From the NCBI RefSeq assembly GCF_947498515.1, contig NZ_CANMKO010000006.1:247564-311563 (forward strand): a stretch of 64,000 nucleotides of DNA, read 5' to 3'. Origin of the DNA: an uncultured Pelagimonas sp. (GTDB lineage: Bacteria > Pseudomonadota > Alphaproteobacteria > Rhodobacterales > Rhodobacteraceae). A program made the position numbers and the translations under genes. Below, piece by piece: positions 56,590 to 64,000 of the stretch (within the stretch, counting starts at the first letter, position 1; each line of letters starts with the position of its first letter). The notes beneath the pieces were generated by a model. That model was not told where the DNA came from, searched no databases, and saw only the letters and a list, made by a program, of their open reading frames with translations.

Positions 56590-56734
56590 AAAACCACTCC
56601 GAATATTTACCCAATCGTTAATCGCATAATAGGGCGCAACTTTGACGCGATAAGAACAATGCAAAGGCTGCGCTTGATTACCGCCCCAGTTGCGGCAACA
56701 CTCTTCCCCATGCCTTACCCAAAGGGAGACACCC

Positions 56735-58207
56735 ATGTCGCATTTTCGCAAAGCTTTATTGGCAGCCACGTTTTTGGCCGGGGCCGCTCAGGCTCAGCAA
56801 ACTGATCTGACAATTGCCATCCAACTGGAACCGCCGCATCTCGACCCCACATCCGCCGCAGCCGGTGCCATTGACAGCGTGCTTTACTCCAATGTTTTCG
56901 AAGGTCTGACCCGCTTTACGGAAACCGGCGCGGTTGTGCCCGGCCTTGCCGAAAGCTGGACCATTAGCGACGATGGGTTGATCTATACCTTTACCCTGCG
57001 CGGCGGCGTCACCTTCCATGATGGCACCGATATGAACGCAGGCGATGTGAAGTTCAGCCTTGATCGCGCCCGCGCCGAAGATAGCGCCAACGCGCAAAAG
57101 GCGCTTTTTGCCGGGATAGCCGAGGTCAACGCGGTTGATCCGCTAATCGTTGAGGTGATCCTTTCCAAACCCGATGGCAATTTCCTATTCAACTTGGCTT
57201 GGGGCGATGCGGTGATTGTTGCCGAAGAAAGCATCGACGGCATCAAACAAACACCGATTGGCACCGGCCCTTTCAAGTTCGCTGATTGGAAGCAGGGGGA
57301 TAGCATTTCCCTTGCCCAGAACGACGCCTATTGGGGTGAAAAACCGGCCCTGACCGAGGCGACGTTCAAGTTTATCTCGGACCCAACCGCCGCCTTTGCG
57401 GCAATGATGGCTCAGGACATTGATGCGTTTGCGGGCTACCCCGCGCCCGAAAACCTCCCACAATTCGAGGCCGATCCACGGTTTCAGGTGCTTGTCGGAT
57501 CGACCGAAGGCGAAACGATCTTGTCGACCAACAACCTCATGCCACCGCTGGACAATGTCCTTGTCCGTCAGGCCATCGCCCATGCCATCAACCGCCAAGA
57601 TATCATTGACGGCGCGATGTTCGGCCTTGGCACCCCAATCGGCAGCCATTTTGCCCCGCATAATCCGGCCTATGTCGATCTGACCGGTAACTCAGCCTAC
57701 GATCCAGAGAAAGCTAAAGCCCTTTTGGCCGAAGCCGGATTTGCCGATGGCTTTACCACAACCCTCAAACTCCCGCCGCCAAGCTATGCGCGTCGAGGCG
57801 GTGAAATCATCGCCGCACAATTGCGCGAGGTCGGCATTCAGACCGAGATTAGTAACCTTGAATGGGCGCAATGGCTTGAAGAAGTGTTTCGTGGCAAGGA
57901 TTTTGGTCTCACCATCGTGAGCCACACCGAACCCTTTGACATCGGGATTTATGCGCGGCCCGAGTATTACTTCCAATATGACAACGCCGATTTCCAAACG
58001 TTGATCTCGGACCTGACCGGCACAACAGACGAGGCCGCCCGCAAAGAGATGATCGCCAAAGCGCAGACGATCATTTCCGAAGATTACGTCAACGGCTACT
58101 TGTTTCAGCTCGCTTATCCAACGGTTGCCGATGCGCGGCTTGAGGGGCTTTGGCTAAATCAACCGACCCAAGCCACCGACCTAACCGGTGTGCGCTGGAC
58201 CGAGTAA
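56735..58207 (+). CDS. ABC transporter peptide/solute-binding protein (family 5)
   Basis: The 490-residue periplasmic protein has a signal peptide (residues 1-20, 'MSHFRKALLAATFLAGAAQA') and the family-5 pattern: 'LDPTSAAAGAIDSVLYSNVFEGLTRF' pieces near 36-61, 'LAESWTISDDGLIYTFTLRGGVTFHDG' pieces near 71-97 and 'PIGTGPFKFADWKQGDSI' near 173-190. It delivers oligopeptides or related solutes to a permease. ATG 56735 has an AAAGGGAG site. No permease or ATPase gene is adjacent, so it is an orphan binding protein. It is convergent with the GMC oxidoreductase, 1 base apart. Confidence 0.92.
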   Translation: MSHFRKALLAATFLAGAAQAQQTDLTIAIQLEPPHLDPTSAAAGAIDSVLYSNVFEGLTRFTETGAVVPGLAESWTISDDGLIYTFTLRGGVTFHDGTDMNAGDVKFSLDRARAEDSANAQKALFAGIAEVNAVDPLIVEVILSKPDGNFLFNLAWGDAVIVAEESIDGIKQTPIGTGPFKFADWKQGDSISLAQNDAYWGEKPALTEATFKFISDPTAAFAAMMAQDIDAFAGYPAPENLPQFEADPRFQVLVGSTEGETILSTNNLMPPLDNVLVRQAIAHAINRQDIIDGAMFGLGTPIGSHFAPHNPAYVDLTGNSAYDPEKAKALLAEAGFADGFTTTLKLPPPSYARRGGEIIAAQLREVGIQTEISNLEWAQWLEEVFRGKDFGLTIVSHTEPFDIGIYARPEYYFQYDNADFQTLISDLTGTTDEAARKEMIAKAQTIISEDYVNGYLFQLAYPTVADARLEGLWLNQPTQATDLTGVRWTE

Positions 58208-58208
58208 A

Positions 58209-59828
58209 CTAGGGTTTGGCGGCGGCTTTGATCATATCCGCCGCCTTTTCCGCAATCATGATTACCGGCGACGCCGTGTTGCCCGAGGTGATGCGCGGCA
58301 TGATCGACGCATCAATCACCCGCAATCCCTCCATGCCGCGCACCCTAAGTTCGGTATCGACCACGGACATGTCATCACTGCCCATGCGGCAGGTACTTAC
58401 CGGGTGAAAAATCGTCGTGGCGATGTCGCCTACCGATTTCAACAACTCGTCTTCACTGGCCACAGAGGGGCCGGGCAAAATTTCTTCGGGCGCATGTGGG
58501 GCCAAGGCCTTGGCCGTCATGATTTGCCGCGCCTGTTTCACCGATGTTACCGCAATCGCCTTGTCCACCTCGGCAGAAAGATAGTTCAGGCGGATATCGG
58601 GTTGCTGATCCAAATCGGGGCTTTGGATATGACAGGTCCCGACGCTTTCAGGCCGCAAATTACAGACCGACATTGTGATCGCCGGAAACGGATGCAGCGG
58701 GTCGCCCAATTTGTCCGTCGACAAAGGTTGTACGTGATATTCGAGGTCAGGTGTGGCCTTGGACGGGTCGGATTTGGTGAAAATACCAAACTGGCTTGGG
58801 GCCATCGACATAGGCCCCGATTGCGTCAAGGCATATTGCATCCCGATCTTGGCCTTGCCCCAAAGGCTATTGGCCATGGTGTTCAACGTCTTGGCATTCT
58901 TAACCTTATATACAGTGCGGATTTGCAAATGATCTTGCAGGTTTTCACCCACCCCCGCGCTTTCATGGCGTGCCTCGATCCCAAACTCAGACAAGACATC
59001 GGGGCGACCAATCCCGGAAAGCTCAAGGATTTTGGGCGAATTGATTGCCCCCGCTGCCAAAAGCACTTCGCCCTGTGTCCGGGCCTCCATCAATTGGCGC
59101 TTGTGGCGGAATTGAACGCCAACCGCGCGCTTGCCCTCAAGCACGAGATGATCCGTTTGCGCATGGGTCATAACCCGCAGGTTGGGCCGTTTCATCGCCG
59201 GCTTCAGAAACGCTTTTGACGCATTCCAACGCACACCTGCCTTTTGATTCACTTCGAAAAAACCGGACCCCTCGTTGTTGCCGTCGTTGAAATCGTCGCG
59301 TGGCATAATGCCAAACTCCTTGGCACCCTCCTGAACCGCGCGCAGAATGTCCCATTCCAATCGCTGCTTAGAGACCTTCCATTCGCCGCCACCGCGATGC
59401 ATGTCGCTATCGCCGCCATGGTGGTCTTCGGATTTGAGGAAATAGGGCAAGACATCGTCCCAGCCCCAGCCGGTATTGCCCATCTGCCGCCAGGTGTCGA
59501 AATCCGCCGCCTGCCCGCGCATATAGATCATGCCGTTAACCGAGGTGCAGCCGCCCAACACCTTGCCACGGGGATAGACCAAGGAACGGCCGTTCAGACC
59601 CGGTTCAGCGGCGGTTTTCATCATCCAATCGGTGCGTGGATTGCCGATGCAATAGAGGTAGCCCACCGGAATATGGACCCAATGGTAATTGTCCGATCCC
59701 CCCGCTTCGAGGAGCAGAACCCGACACGATGGGTCTTCGGTCAGCCGATTGGCCAGCACACAGCCAGCCGTGCCAGCCCCGACAATAATATAGTCGAATT
59801 CACCGTCTAACTTTGTCGCCTGCGTCAT
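58209..59828 (-). CDS. GMC family flavin oxidoreductase (choline dehydrogenase-like)
   Basis: The 539-residue FAD enzyme has the dinucleotide motif 'VGAGTAGCVLANRL' (about 16-29), the GMC signature 'PRGKVLGGCTSVNGMIYMRG' (about 85-104) and 'LAAGAINSPKILELSGIG' (about 254-271), with the C-terminal 'VSTCRMGSDDMSVVDTELRVRG' region carrying the catalytic His ('FHPVSTCRMG', about 466). It oxidises an alcohol; BetA-like length is typical, but the substrate is unknown. ATG 59828 has a G5 ribosome site. The promoter lies in the 183-base divergent gap to the SGNH gene. Confidence 0.93.
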   Translation of the reverse strand: MTQATKLDGEFDYIIVGAGTAGCVLANRLTEDPSCRVLLLEAGGSDNYHWVHIPVGYLYCIGNPRTDWMMKTAAEPGLNGRSLVYPRGKVLGGCTSVNGMIYMRGQAADFDTWRQMGNTGWGWDDVLPYFLKSEDHHGGDSDMHRGGGEWKVSKQRLEWDILRAVQEGAKEFGIMPRDDFNDGNNEGSGFFEVNQKAGVRWNASKAFLKPAMKRPNLRVMTHAQTDHLVLEGKRAVGVQFRHKRQLMEARTQGEVLLAAGAINSPKILELSGIGRPDVLSEFGIEARHESAGVGENLQDHLQIRTVYKVKNAKTLNTMANSLWGKAKIGMQYALTQSGPMSMAPSQFGIFTKSDPSKATPDLEYHVQPLSTDKLGDPLHPFPAITMSVCNLRPESVGTCHIQSPDLDQQPDIRLNYLSAEVDKAIAVTSVKQARQIMTAKALAPHAPEEILPGPSVASEDELLKSVGDIATTIFHPVSTCRMGSDDMSVVDTELRVRGMEGLRVIDASIMPRITSGNTASPVIMIAEKAADMIKAAAKP

Positions 59829-60011
59829 AGGTCCCCCAATGCTCCTCAGCCCCTAGGGCAGCCGAGCGATTGAATGCTCTTTCTTGCCCGACGTCAACGA
59901 GAGAGCGTTTCCACAAACTGTGACCAAGCGCCCTGGCGTCACCTGTGTCAAATATCTAATATTTACAATATAACGTCATGACCCTTAACCCTCCACGATC
60001 CGGTCGCTCAG
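59829..60011. promoter_or_regulatory. Divergent promoter region with AT-rich palindrome
   Basis: This gap between the GMC oxidoreductase and SGNH genes contains an A+T-rich stretch with the inverted repeat AAATAT-CTA-ATATTT (about 59949-59963), close to a place where promoters for both genes are needed. No terminator or ORF is seen. Confidence 0.35.
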
Positions 60012-60737
60012 ATGGTCAAACGATTGATGCAATATCCACATGCGGCGCTTCAGGCGATGCATGTCAAAAAAACGGCCATGGTGTTGCCTGAACCAGAAGG
60101 CAAACGCATTGGGCAATCGGGCGTAGGCAAGGACATCAGCCTATTGGTTTTGGGAGATTCATCGGCCGCGGGCGTGGGTGTTTCCAACCAAAACGACGCT
60201 TTGACCGGTCAACTTGTCTCCGAACTGGCTGAGGACCATCGGGTCAGTTGGCAGCTCATAGCACAATCCGGGGCCACAACCGGATGGGCCCGGGAAGTTT
60301 TGTTACAAGAAAATCCGCTAAATGCGCAATTTGTCGTGGTCGCACTCGGGGTAAACGACGTCAAAAACGGAGTTCCACTCCGTGTTTGGCAAGCGCGGAT
60401 TCAGCAAGTTCTTGATCTACTGGCCGATCGCCATGGCGCATCAGGAATCTACTGGTCAGCCCTTCCTCCTATGGGTCGCTTTCCCTTGCTGCCTGACCCG
60501 TTGCGCCAGCTTCTTGGCCAGCGGAGCGACCGGTTTGATGCGGCGCTACGGGGATTGCTTGAACGCCACCCCGCCGGACGCCACTTGCCGCTCGATCTAG
60601 ATTTAGATGAATCGCATATGGCTTCAGATGGATTTCATCCAGGTCCTTTGATTTACAAACAATGGGCTCAAAAAGCAGCGGACATGATCCGGGATGATCA
60701 GGATCTCAACAAGGGTGCCACTACTTTGCTTGGGTGA
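60012..60737 (+). CDS. SGNH/GDSL-type hydrolase
   Basis: The 241-residue protein has the SGNH catalytic blocks: block I 'LVLGDSSAAGVG' (Ser near 50), block II Gly in 'IAQSGATTGWA', block III 'VALGVNDVKNG' (Asn near 117) and block V 'ASDGFHPGPLIY' (Asp and His near 207-210). It is probably an esterase or deacylase in the cytoplasm, as no signal peptide is seen. ATG 60012 has no strong ribosome site, and an ATG 18 bases later is possible. Confidence 0.9.
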   Translation: MVKRLMQYPHAALQAMHVKKTAMVLPEPEGKRIGQSGVGKDISLLVLGDSSAAGVGVSNQNDALTGQLVSELAEDHRVSWQLIAQSGATTGWAREVLLQENPLNAQFVVVALGVNDVKNGVPLRVWQARIQQVLDLLADRHGASGIYWSALPPMGRFPLLPDPLRQLLGQRSDRFDAALRGLLERHPAGRHLPLDLDLDESHMASDGFHPGPLIYKQWAQKAADMIRDDQDLNKGATTLLG

Positions 60738-60911
60738 CCGAAGCTCCAACGGCCAAAGCACCCAGTGAGCACGGACTGTGTTGATAGATCGGTTTGCATG
60801 TGGTGCCGTGCCAGCATTCCCATCACCAAACGAAGTTAGATATTCATATTTGGGACATGTCCGCATTTTTTGTTGCGTCCTTTGGCTTTTACAGAGAAAC
60901 TATCCTGACAC

Positions 60912-60933
60912 TTGGTATTGACGTGCCGACCAA
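60912..60933. promoter_or_regulatory. Dyad upstream of luxR
   Basis: TTGGT (60912-60916) and ACCAA (60929-60933) form a 22-base interrupted palindrome centred 35 bases before the luxR start. A regulator site is possible, but a lux-box match is not clear. Confidence 0.3.
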
Positions 60934-60957
60934 AGCGCACGGGTCAAGAGGAACCCT

Positions 60958-61659
60958 TTGTCCGTAATTGATCTCAGCAAGCTTCCCCAAGCCGAAGACA
61001 ATCTTCGGGATTTTCTGGACTCTGTTTGTGAAACTCATGAACTTGATTTTGCGGCCTATGCGGGTGTTAACCCGGTTGCCCAATCTGTCCATGGGTTCGT
61101 AAATTACCCCGATGAATGGCAGACGCTTTATGTGGAGCAAGGGTTCCAATACAAGGATCCGACATTGATCATGGCAACGCGTAGCATCGCGCCGGTGGAT
61201 TGGCATAGGCTTCGCAATGAACAGAGTTTTCAGTCTGTCTTTCGCGCAGCACATGATTTTGGCATTTCCGAACAAGGCCTTACGATACCTGTGCGCGGAC
61301 CGTTTGGGGATGTTGGATTGTTCAGCGTGACGCGCGATTGTCCTGACGCGGAATGGAAGCTTCTCAAAAAGAAAATCCTTGGCGAACTGCAAAATGCCGC
61401 TGTGCACCTGCATGACAACGTTGTTCACTCGCACGCTTTGACACGATCGTTGACACATCCAACTCTCTCTGCGAGAGAATGCGAAATTCTACAATGGACT
61501 GCCGCTGGCAAGACCCAGCAGGATATCGGCGATATTCTGAGCATCTCTAATCGGACAGTAGAAGTCCATTTGCGGTCTAGCCGGTCTAAATTAGGTGCCT
61601 TAACGACATCTCAGGCCGTCGGACGGGCCATCGGAATGGGCCTTATTCATCCAAATTAA
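60958..61659 (+). CDS. LuxR-family quorum-sensing transcriptional regulator
   Basis: The 233-residue protein has an N-terminal autoinducer-binding domain with the conserved residues Trp54, Tyr58, Asp67, Pro68 and Trp82 (in 'PDEWQTLYVEQ', 'YKDP' and 'APVDW'). The C-terminal LuxR helix-turn-helix is at about 168-230 ('LSARECEILQWTAAGKTQQDI' in part). It should bind an acyl-homoserine lactone and control luxI and other genes. The only plausible start is TTG 60958, with an AGAGGAA site about 5 bases upstream. luxI lies 82 bases downstream. Confidence 0.94.
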   Translation: MSVIDLSKLPQAEDNLRDFLDSVCETHELDFAAYAGVNPVAQSVHGFVNYPDEWQTLYVEQGFQYKDPTLIMATRSIAPVDWHRLRNEQSFQSVFRAAHDFGISEQGLTIPVRGPFGDVGLFSVTRDCPDAEWKLLKKKILGELQNAAVHLHDNVVHSHALTRSLTHPTLSARECEILQWTAAGKTQQDIGDILSISNRTVEVHLRSSRSKLGALTTSQAVGRAIGMGLIHPN

Positions 61660-61701
61660 CCAATCTACGGGATTTCCCCAATAGCGGAGGAAATCGAAAG
61701 C

Positions 61702-61797
61702 ATGATCATCTCGTACCTGGATAGGGTAGTGGAGAAGAACCATGATTATTGTCGTCGATGGCCTCAACAGAGAACGTTACACCCGGCTTCTGGATGA
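61702..61797 (+). CDS. Possible 31-codon leader ORF overlapping the luxI start
   Basis: ATG 61702 is preceded by GGAGGAA (61686-61692), the best ribosome site in the luxR-luxI gap. The ORF runs 31 codons in a different frame from luxI and stops at TGA 61795-61797, 55 bases inside luxI. The peptide has no recognisable features. It may couple or modulate luxI translation. Alternatively the G-rich site may be chance. Confidence 0.35.
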   Translation: MIISYLDRVVEKNHDYCRRWPQQRTLHPASG

Positions 61798-62602
61798 GAT
61801 GTTTGCCCTTAGGGCACGGGTTTTTGGTAAACGCCTTGGATGGGAAGTTGACATCAAGGAGGGGAAAGAAATCGATCAGTTTGACGCGTTAGATCCAGCC
61901 TATGTGATTGGCGTCAACGATGAGGGCAAGGTCGTGTCTTGCGTTAGAGCCCTTCAGACAACAGGCCCTCACATGCTGTCTGACGTGTTCTCTGCGATCT
62001 TGAACGGGGAGCAACCGTTGCGAAGCGCCACACTCTGGGAATCGACTCGATTTTGCGTAGATACCGAAGCGCTAGACCGTGGAAAGTGCCGAAATTCAGT
62101 CTCTTATGCGACCTGCGAATTGATGGCGGCGTCGCTTGAATACGCCCAGCAGTCGGGCATATCGGACATTGTAACAGTGATCGACCCTGTGATGGATCGG
62201 GTTTTAAAGCGGTCGGATTGCGCCCCATATGGGTACGTCGGAAAAACCACTCCGATGGGCAAGGTTTCGGCCATGGCGGCTTTGTTGGATTGTAGCGATG
62301 AACGTATCAATAAAATCAAAGATTTCGCTGGAATTGAAGGGGACGTTTTTATGGATGAAACGCAAGCCGCTGCGCTGGCCGATCCAGTGGAACCAGTTAT
62401 TGATCCAAGCGTAATGGCCGCCATTCTCGCCGCGCGAGCAGCACCCGAACAAGACAGCAGTAGCCTGCTCGAACAATATTGCCTCGATCAAGCAACCGCC
62501 GCAAATTCGCGGGACGAATTACATGCCGCCAATCGCTTGGCAGGGGTTCTGTTTGAAGAGGGAATGATATCGCACCAACGGCCCCGGTTTTTTGTTTGTT
62601 AA
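61742..62602 (+). CDS. LuxI-family acyl-homoserine lactone synthase with C-terminal extension
   Basis: The 286-residue enzyme makes AHL signals from SAM and acyl-ACP. Conserved residues are visible: Arg24, Phe28, Trp34, Asp45, Asp48, Arg69, Glu100 and Arg103, in 'LRARVFGKRLGWEVD', 'EIDQFD', 'CVRAL' and 'WESTRFCVD'. The synthase domain ends near residue 205, and about 80 extra residues follow, rich in Ala, Asp and Glu, which common LuxI proteins (about 200-220) lack. It has its own GGAG site 7 bases upstream of ATG 61742. A terminator follows 26 bases after the stop. Confidence 0.93.
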   Translation: MIIVVDGLNRERYTRLLDEMFALRARVFGKRLGWEVDIKEGKEIDQFDALDPAYVIGVNDEGKVVSCVRALQTTGPHMLSDVFSAILNGEQPLRSATLWESTRFCVDTEALDRGKCRNSVSYATCELMAASLEYAQQSGISDIVTVIDPVMDRVLKRSDCAPYGYVGKTTPMGKVSAMAALLDCSDERINKIKDFAGIEGDVFMDETQAAALADPVEPVIDPSVMAAILAARAAPEQDSSSLLEQYCLDQATAANSRDELHAANRLAGVLFEEGMISHQRPRFFVC

Positions 62603-62628
62603 AGAGTACGAGTTTAACAAGTGCTTGA

Positions 62629-62653
62629 CCCCGAAGGAAACTTCGGGGTTTTT
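62629..62653 (+). terminator. Intrinsic terminator after luxI
   Basis: CCCCGAAG (62629-62636), a GAAA tetraloop and CTTCGGGG (62641-62648) form a perfect 8-bp stem, followed by five T residues. It ends the luxI transcript. Confidence 0.92.
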
Positions 62654-62984
62654 GTTTGTCTTGCTGGTTTCCCTAGGTGGAACAATGCTCCCCTTTTGCT
62701 CGAACATCATGAGGTGCCAAGCCATTCCACAACACTGATTTTTTACCTAACCTTCACAGAGCGAATGGGCCCAGAAGTTCCTCGTTTGCGCCATCTGCAA
62801 TGACATACAGCCCGTTGACGGGGTGCGAGGTATTTGAAAACGGCATCAGCCGTTTCGCCGCAGACAAATAACAGTGGCATCACGGTCCGAAAAGGCCAGA
62901 TCTCCCAATAAGCTTGCAAAGATTATCGGTAAGACACCGGTTAAAAACCTTTACAGGAAAAATTCAAAAACGAGTTTTTTCACC
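62654..62984. other. Intergenic region between luxI terminator and tRNA-Ser
   Basis: No convincing gene in about 330 bases. A small inverted repeat AAACGG-CATCAG-CCGTTT lies near 62837-62854. The short ORFs here have no ribosome sites and one runs through the terminator. I see nothing else. Confidence 0.4.
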
Positions 62985-63014
62985 TTGTGTCCTCTATGTT
63001 TACTTGGATATACG
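62985..63014 (+). promoter_or_regulatory. Promoter of the tRNA-Ser gene
   Basis: TTGTGT (62985-62990) and TATACG (63009-63014) with an 18-base spacer resemble a sigma-70 promoter. The expected transcription start falls next to the first base of the mature tRNA at 63022. Confidence 0.5.
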
Positions 63015-63021
63015 CGTCGGT

Positions 63022-63111
63022 GGAGACGTGGCCGAGTGGTCGAAGGCGCTCCCCTGCTAAGGGAGTAGGCCCGGAAGGGTCTCGAGGGTTCGAATCCCTT
63101 CGTCTCCGCCA
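63022..63111 (+). tRNA. tRNA-Ser (anticodon GCU)
   Basis: The acceptor arms GGAGACG (63022-63028) and CGTCTCC (63101-63107) pair fully, the discriminator is G, and CCA is encoded (63109-63111). The anticodon GCT at 63056-63058 sits in a C/T-A loop, and a long variable arm (about 63066-63082) is present as in all tRNA-Ser genes. The T arm GAGGGTTCGAATCCCTT is intact. Confidence 0.97.
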
Positions 63112-63489
63112 CTAAATCTGGCTAAGATTTTGGATCTGGAATTCAAATTTCTTTATTGCGCGTTAGGGTACATTTCGGGGTGCCAAGGTAAGCATTTTAT
63201 GCAGATCTGTGTGGGAAGGCATTCTTGTTTCAGTACTTTAAGAACCTACGCCTGAACCAATTATTCAAATCTCCGGCAAAAACTGCAACCAGCACCTCGT
63301 AACGAATAATTCTTCAACCTCGTGTCAACGCACGCTTCAGAGCATTGACCTTCTATTTCATCTTTGAACCTGAGTTTGCAATCCAGCGGCAGGCTGGGAG
63401 AAGGGCCAGAGCGAGGAGAGCGTCCGGAACGGTTGGTTGTCGCGGTAGAGGGGCAAGTCGCTTGCACACACGACCGCGATATTGATCAG
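63112..63489. other. Non-coding stretch after tRNA-Ser
   Basis: About 380 bases between the tRNA and the transposase remnant. Frames are short and none has a ribosome site or recognisable product. The stretch is A+T-richer near 63120-63330. No repeat of the tRNA 3' end was seen that would mark an integrated element. The right end may already belong to the decayed IS element. Confidence 0.4.
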
Positions 63490-63832
63490 CTCCATCATAA
63501 GCCTGGTAAAGTCATCCATGACTGGCACCACTATCAAGCGGTCATTCAGCGCAGACCGGGGCATTCCGCAACGGTGCGGCTAATTGCAGTGATGCCCAAC
63601 ATCGTCCGCCGCCTGCAGCCCTAAGGGTGGCAGAGATCGTCGTGTCCAATCCCTCGTGTTATCCCACGACGAAGACGCAGTTCTGCGTGGCGTAGAACGA
63701 GCGCTGGAAGCGGGTGTGCCGACCAAGACGCACATCTTGAACCTTCTGCACAGGCTGAGCATCCGGAGATCGATCCACCTGATGCTCTCGCCTTGGAAGC
63801 GGAACGGCAAATGTCGATCTTCATTGAGACCT
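63490..63832 (+). pseudogene. Frameshifted fragment of an IS21-family transposase (IstA C-terminal part)
   Basis: Three short runs in successive frames line up with the C-terminal part of IS21-type IstA: 'VIHDWHHYQAVIQRRPG' (about 63511-63561), 'MPNIVRRLQ' (about 63592-63618), 'LVLSHDEDAVLRGVERALEAG' and 'VPTKTHILNLLHRL' (about 63653-63760, first frame cited in part), then 'IDPPDALALEAERQ' in another frame up to a TAA near 63830. At least three frameshifts separate them. There is no istB and no N-terminal half, so this is a dead remnant. The family call is from remembered IstA sequence patterns. Confidence 0.7.
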
Positions 63833-63904
63833 AAGACAAGCAGGAGGAAATCGTTATCTTACAGGGGTTTGCGTTGTCATCACGCAGCATAGTCTGAAGC
63901 TTCA

Positions 63905-63960
63905 TCACCCCAAAGGCATTTGAACCGCCCCGTTTTTCCCGGAGGCTGATTACTCCGTTT
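63905..63960. mobile_element. Possible terminal sequence of another insertion sequence
   Basis: TTGAACCGCCCCGTTTTTCC near 63918-63937, followed by CGGAGGCTG, resembles terminal inverted repeats of insertion sequences that I recall from Rhodobacterales. The window ends too soon to see a transposase. It would fit IS debris next to the IS21 remnant. Confidence 0.3.
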
Positions 63961-64000
63961 CAGGCGACTTTATCGAACTTGTTGCATTGTTCATAGAACT

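Noticed and set aside
60905..60945. Clear sigma-70 promoter for luxR
   Set aside because: Candidate boxes had wrong spacing; only a TTGGT/ACCAA dyad could be listed with low confidence.
61714..61728. lux box (TACCT-N4-AGGGTA) before luxI
   Set aside because: The dyad is imperfect, shorter than a usual 18-20 base lux box, and lies between the leader ORF start and the luxI ribosome site, too far downstream for activation.
62621..62803. Short ORF after luxI
   Set aside because: It runs through the luxI terminator hairpin and has no ribosome site.

Overview
The window looks like a chromosomal segment of a marine alphaproteobacterium of the order Rhodobacterales (Roseobacter group). The pointers are an atpHAGDC operon without F0 genes, a MobB-MoeA fusion, a pyrB-(two membrane genes)-pyrC'-plsY operon, a tiny aa3 oxidase subunit IV, LuxR/LuxI quorum sensing and RTX-type proteins with a short hydrophobic N-terminus. 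No genus is claimed. Coding density is high, most neighbours overlap by 4 bases, and nearly all of the window is core housekeeping DNA.

Layout. 1-5.4 kb: the end of an unknown gene, then a minus-strand molybdenum cofactor/formate dehydrogenase maturation operon (fdhD, small membrane protein, mobA, mobB-moeA, then a homocysteine S-methyltransferase homologue). 5.4-13.7 kb: an AzlCD amino-acid exporter, a lipoprotein, a 44-residue oxidase subunit, an acyl-CoA dehydrogenase with an MBL hydrolase, a threonylcarbamoyl-AMP synthase, YqgE and a DsbD-alpha-like protein. 13.7-21.2 kb: an RND pump with its adaptor, then a udg-lysE-hypothetical-moaB operon. 21.2-25.2 kb: a hairpin with a G-quadruplex loop, then the pyrB operon, whose dihydroorotase homologue lacks catalytic residues. 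25-31 kb: hydrolase and isomerase genes, prs, a diheme cytochrome, an H-type lectin and a DEAD-box helicase. 31-36 kb: ATP synthase F1.

36.5-41.6 kb is the main accessory island. It holds an intact two-module RTX-repeat protein followed by a paralogue cut by an in-frame amber stop and decaying beyond it. 41.5-46.6 kb: a methyltransferase, gloB, clpA and an M23 peptidase. 46.6-50.4 kb: a MotA/ExbB-like channel with a MotB-like partner that carries roughly 650 residues of predicted coiled coil before its OmpA domain. 50.4-60.7 kb: ChaC, a DUF2125 protein, an M20 deacylase, panBC, a DUF4375-like protein, an orphan peptide-binding protein, a GMC oxidoreductase and an SGNH hydrolase.

60.9-62.7 kb: luxR and luxI with a terminator; a short leader ORF overlaps the luxI start. 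63.0 kb: tRNA-Ser(GCU). From 63.1 kb to the end the DNA is non-coding or IS debris, including a frameshifted piece of an IS21-family transposase.

I see no CRISPR array, prophage or recognisable defence system. The strongest candidates for undescribed biology are the RTX paralogue family with its split member, the coiled-coil proton-channel pair, the G-quadruplex hairpin between udg and pyrB, and the two membrane genes embedded between pyrB and the pseudo-dihydroorotase. All assignments come from reading the sequence; no database search was run.
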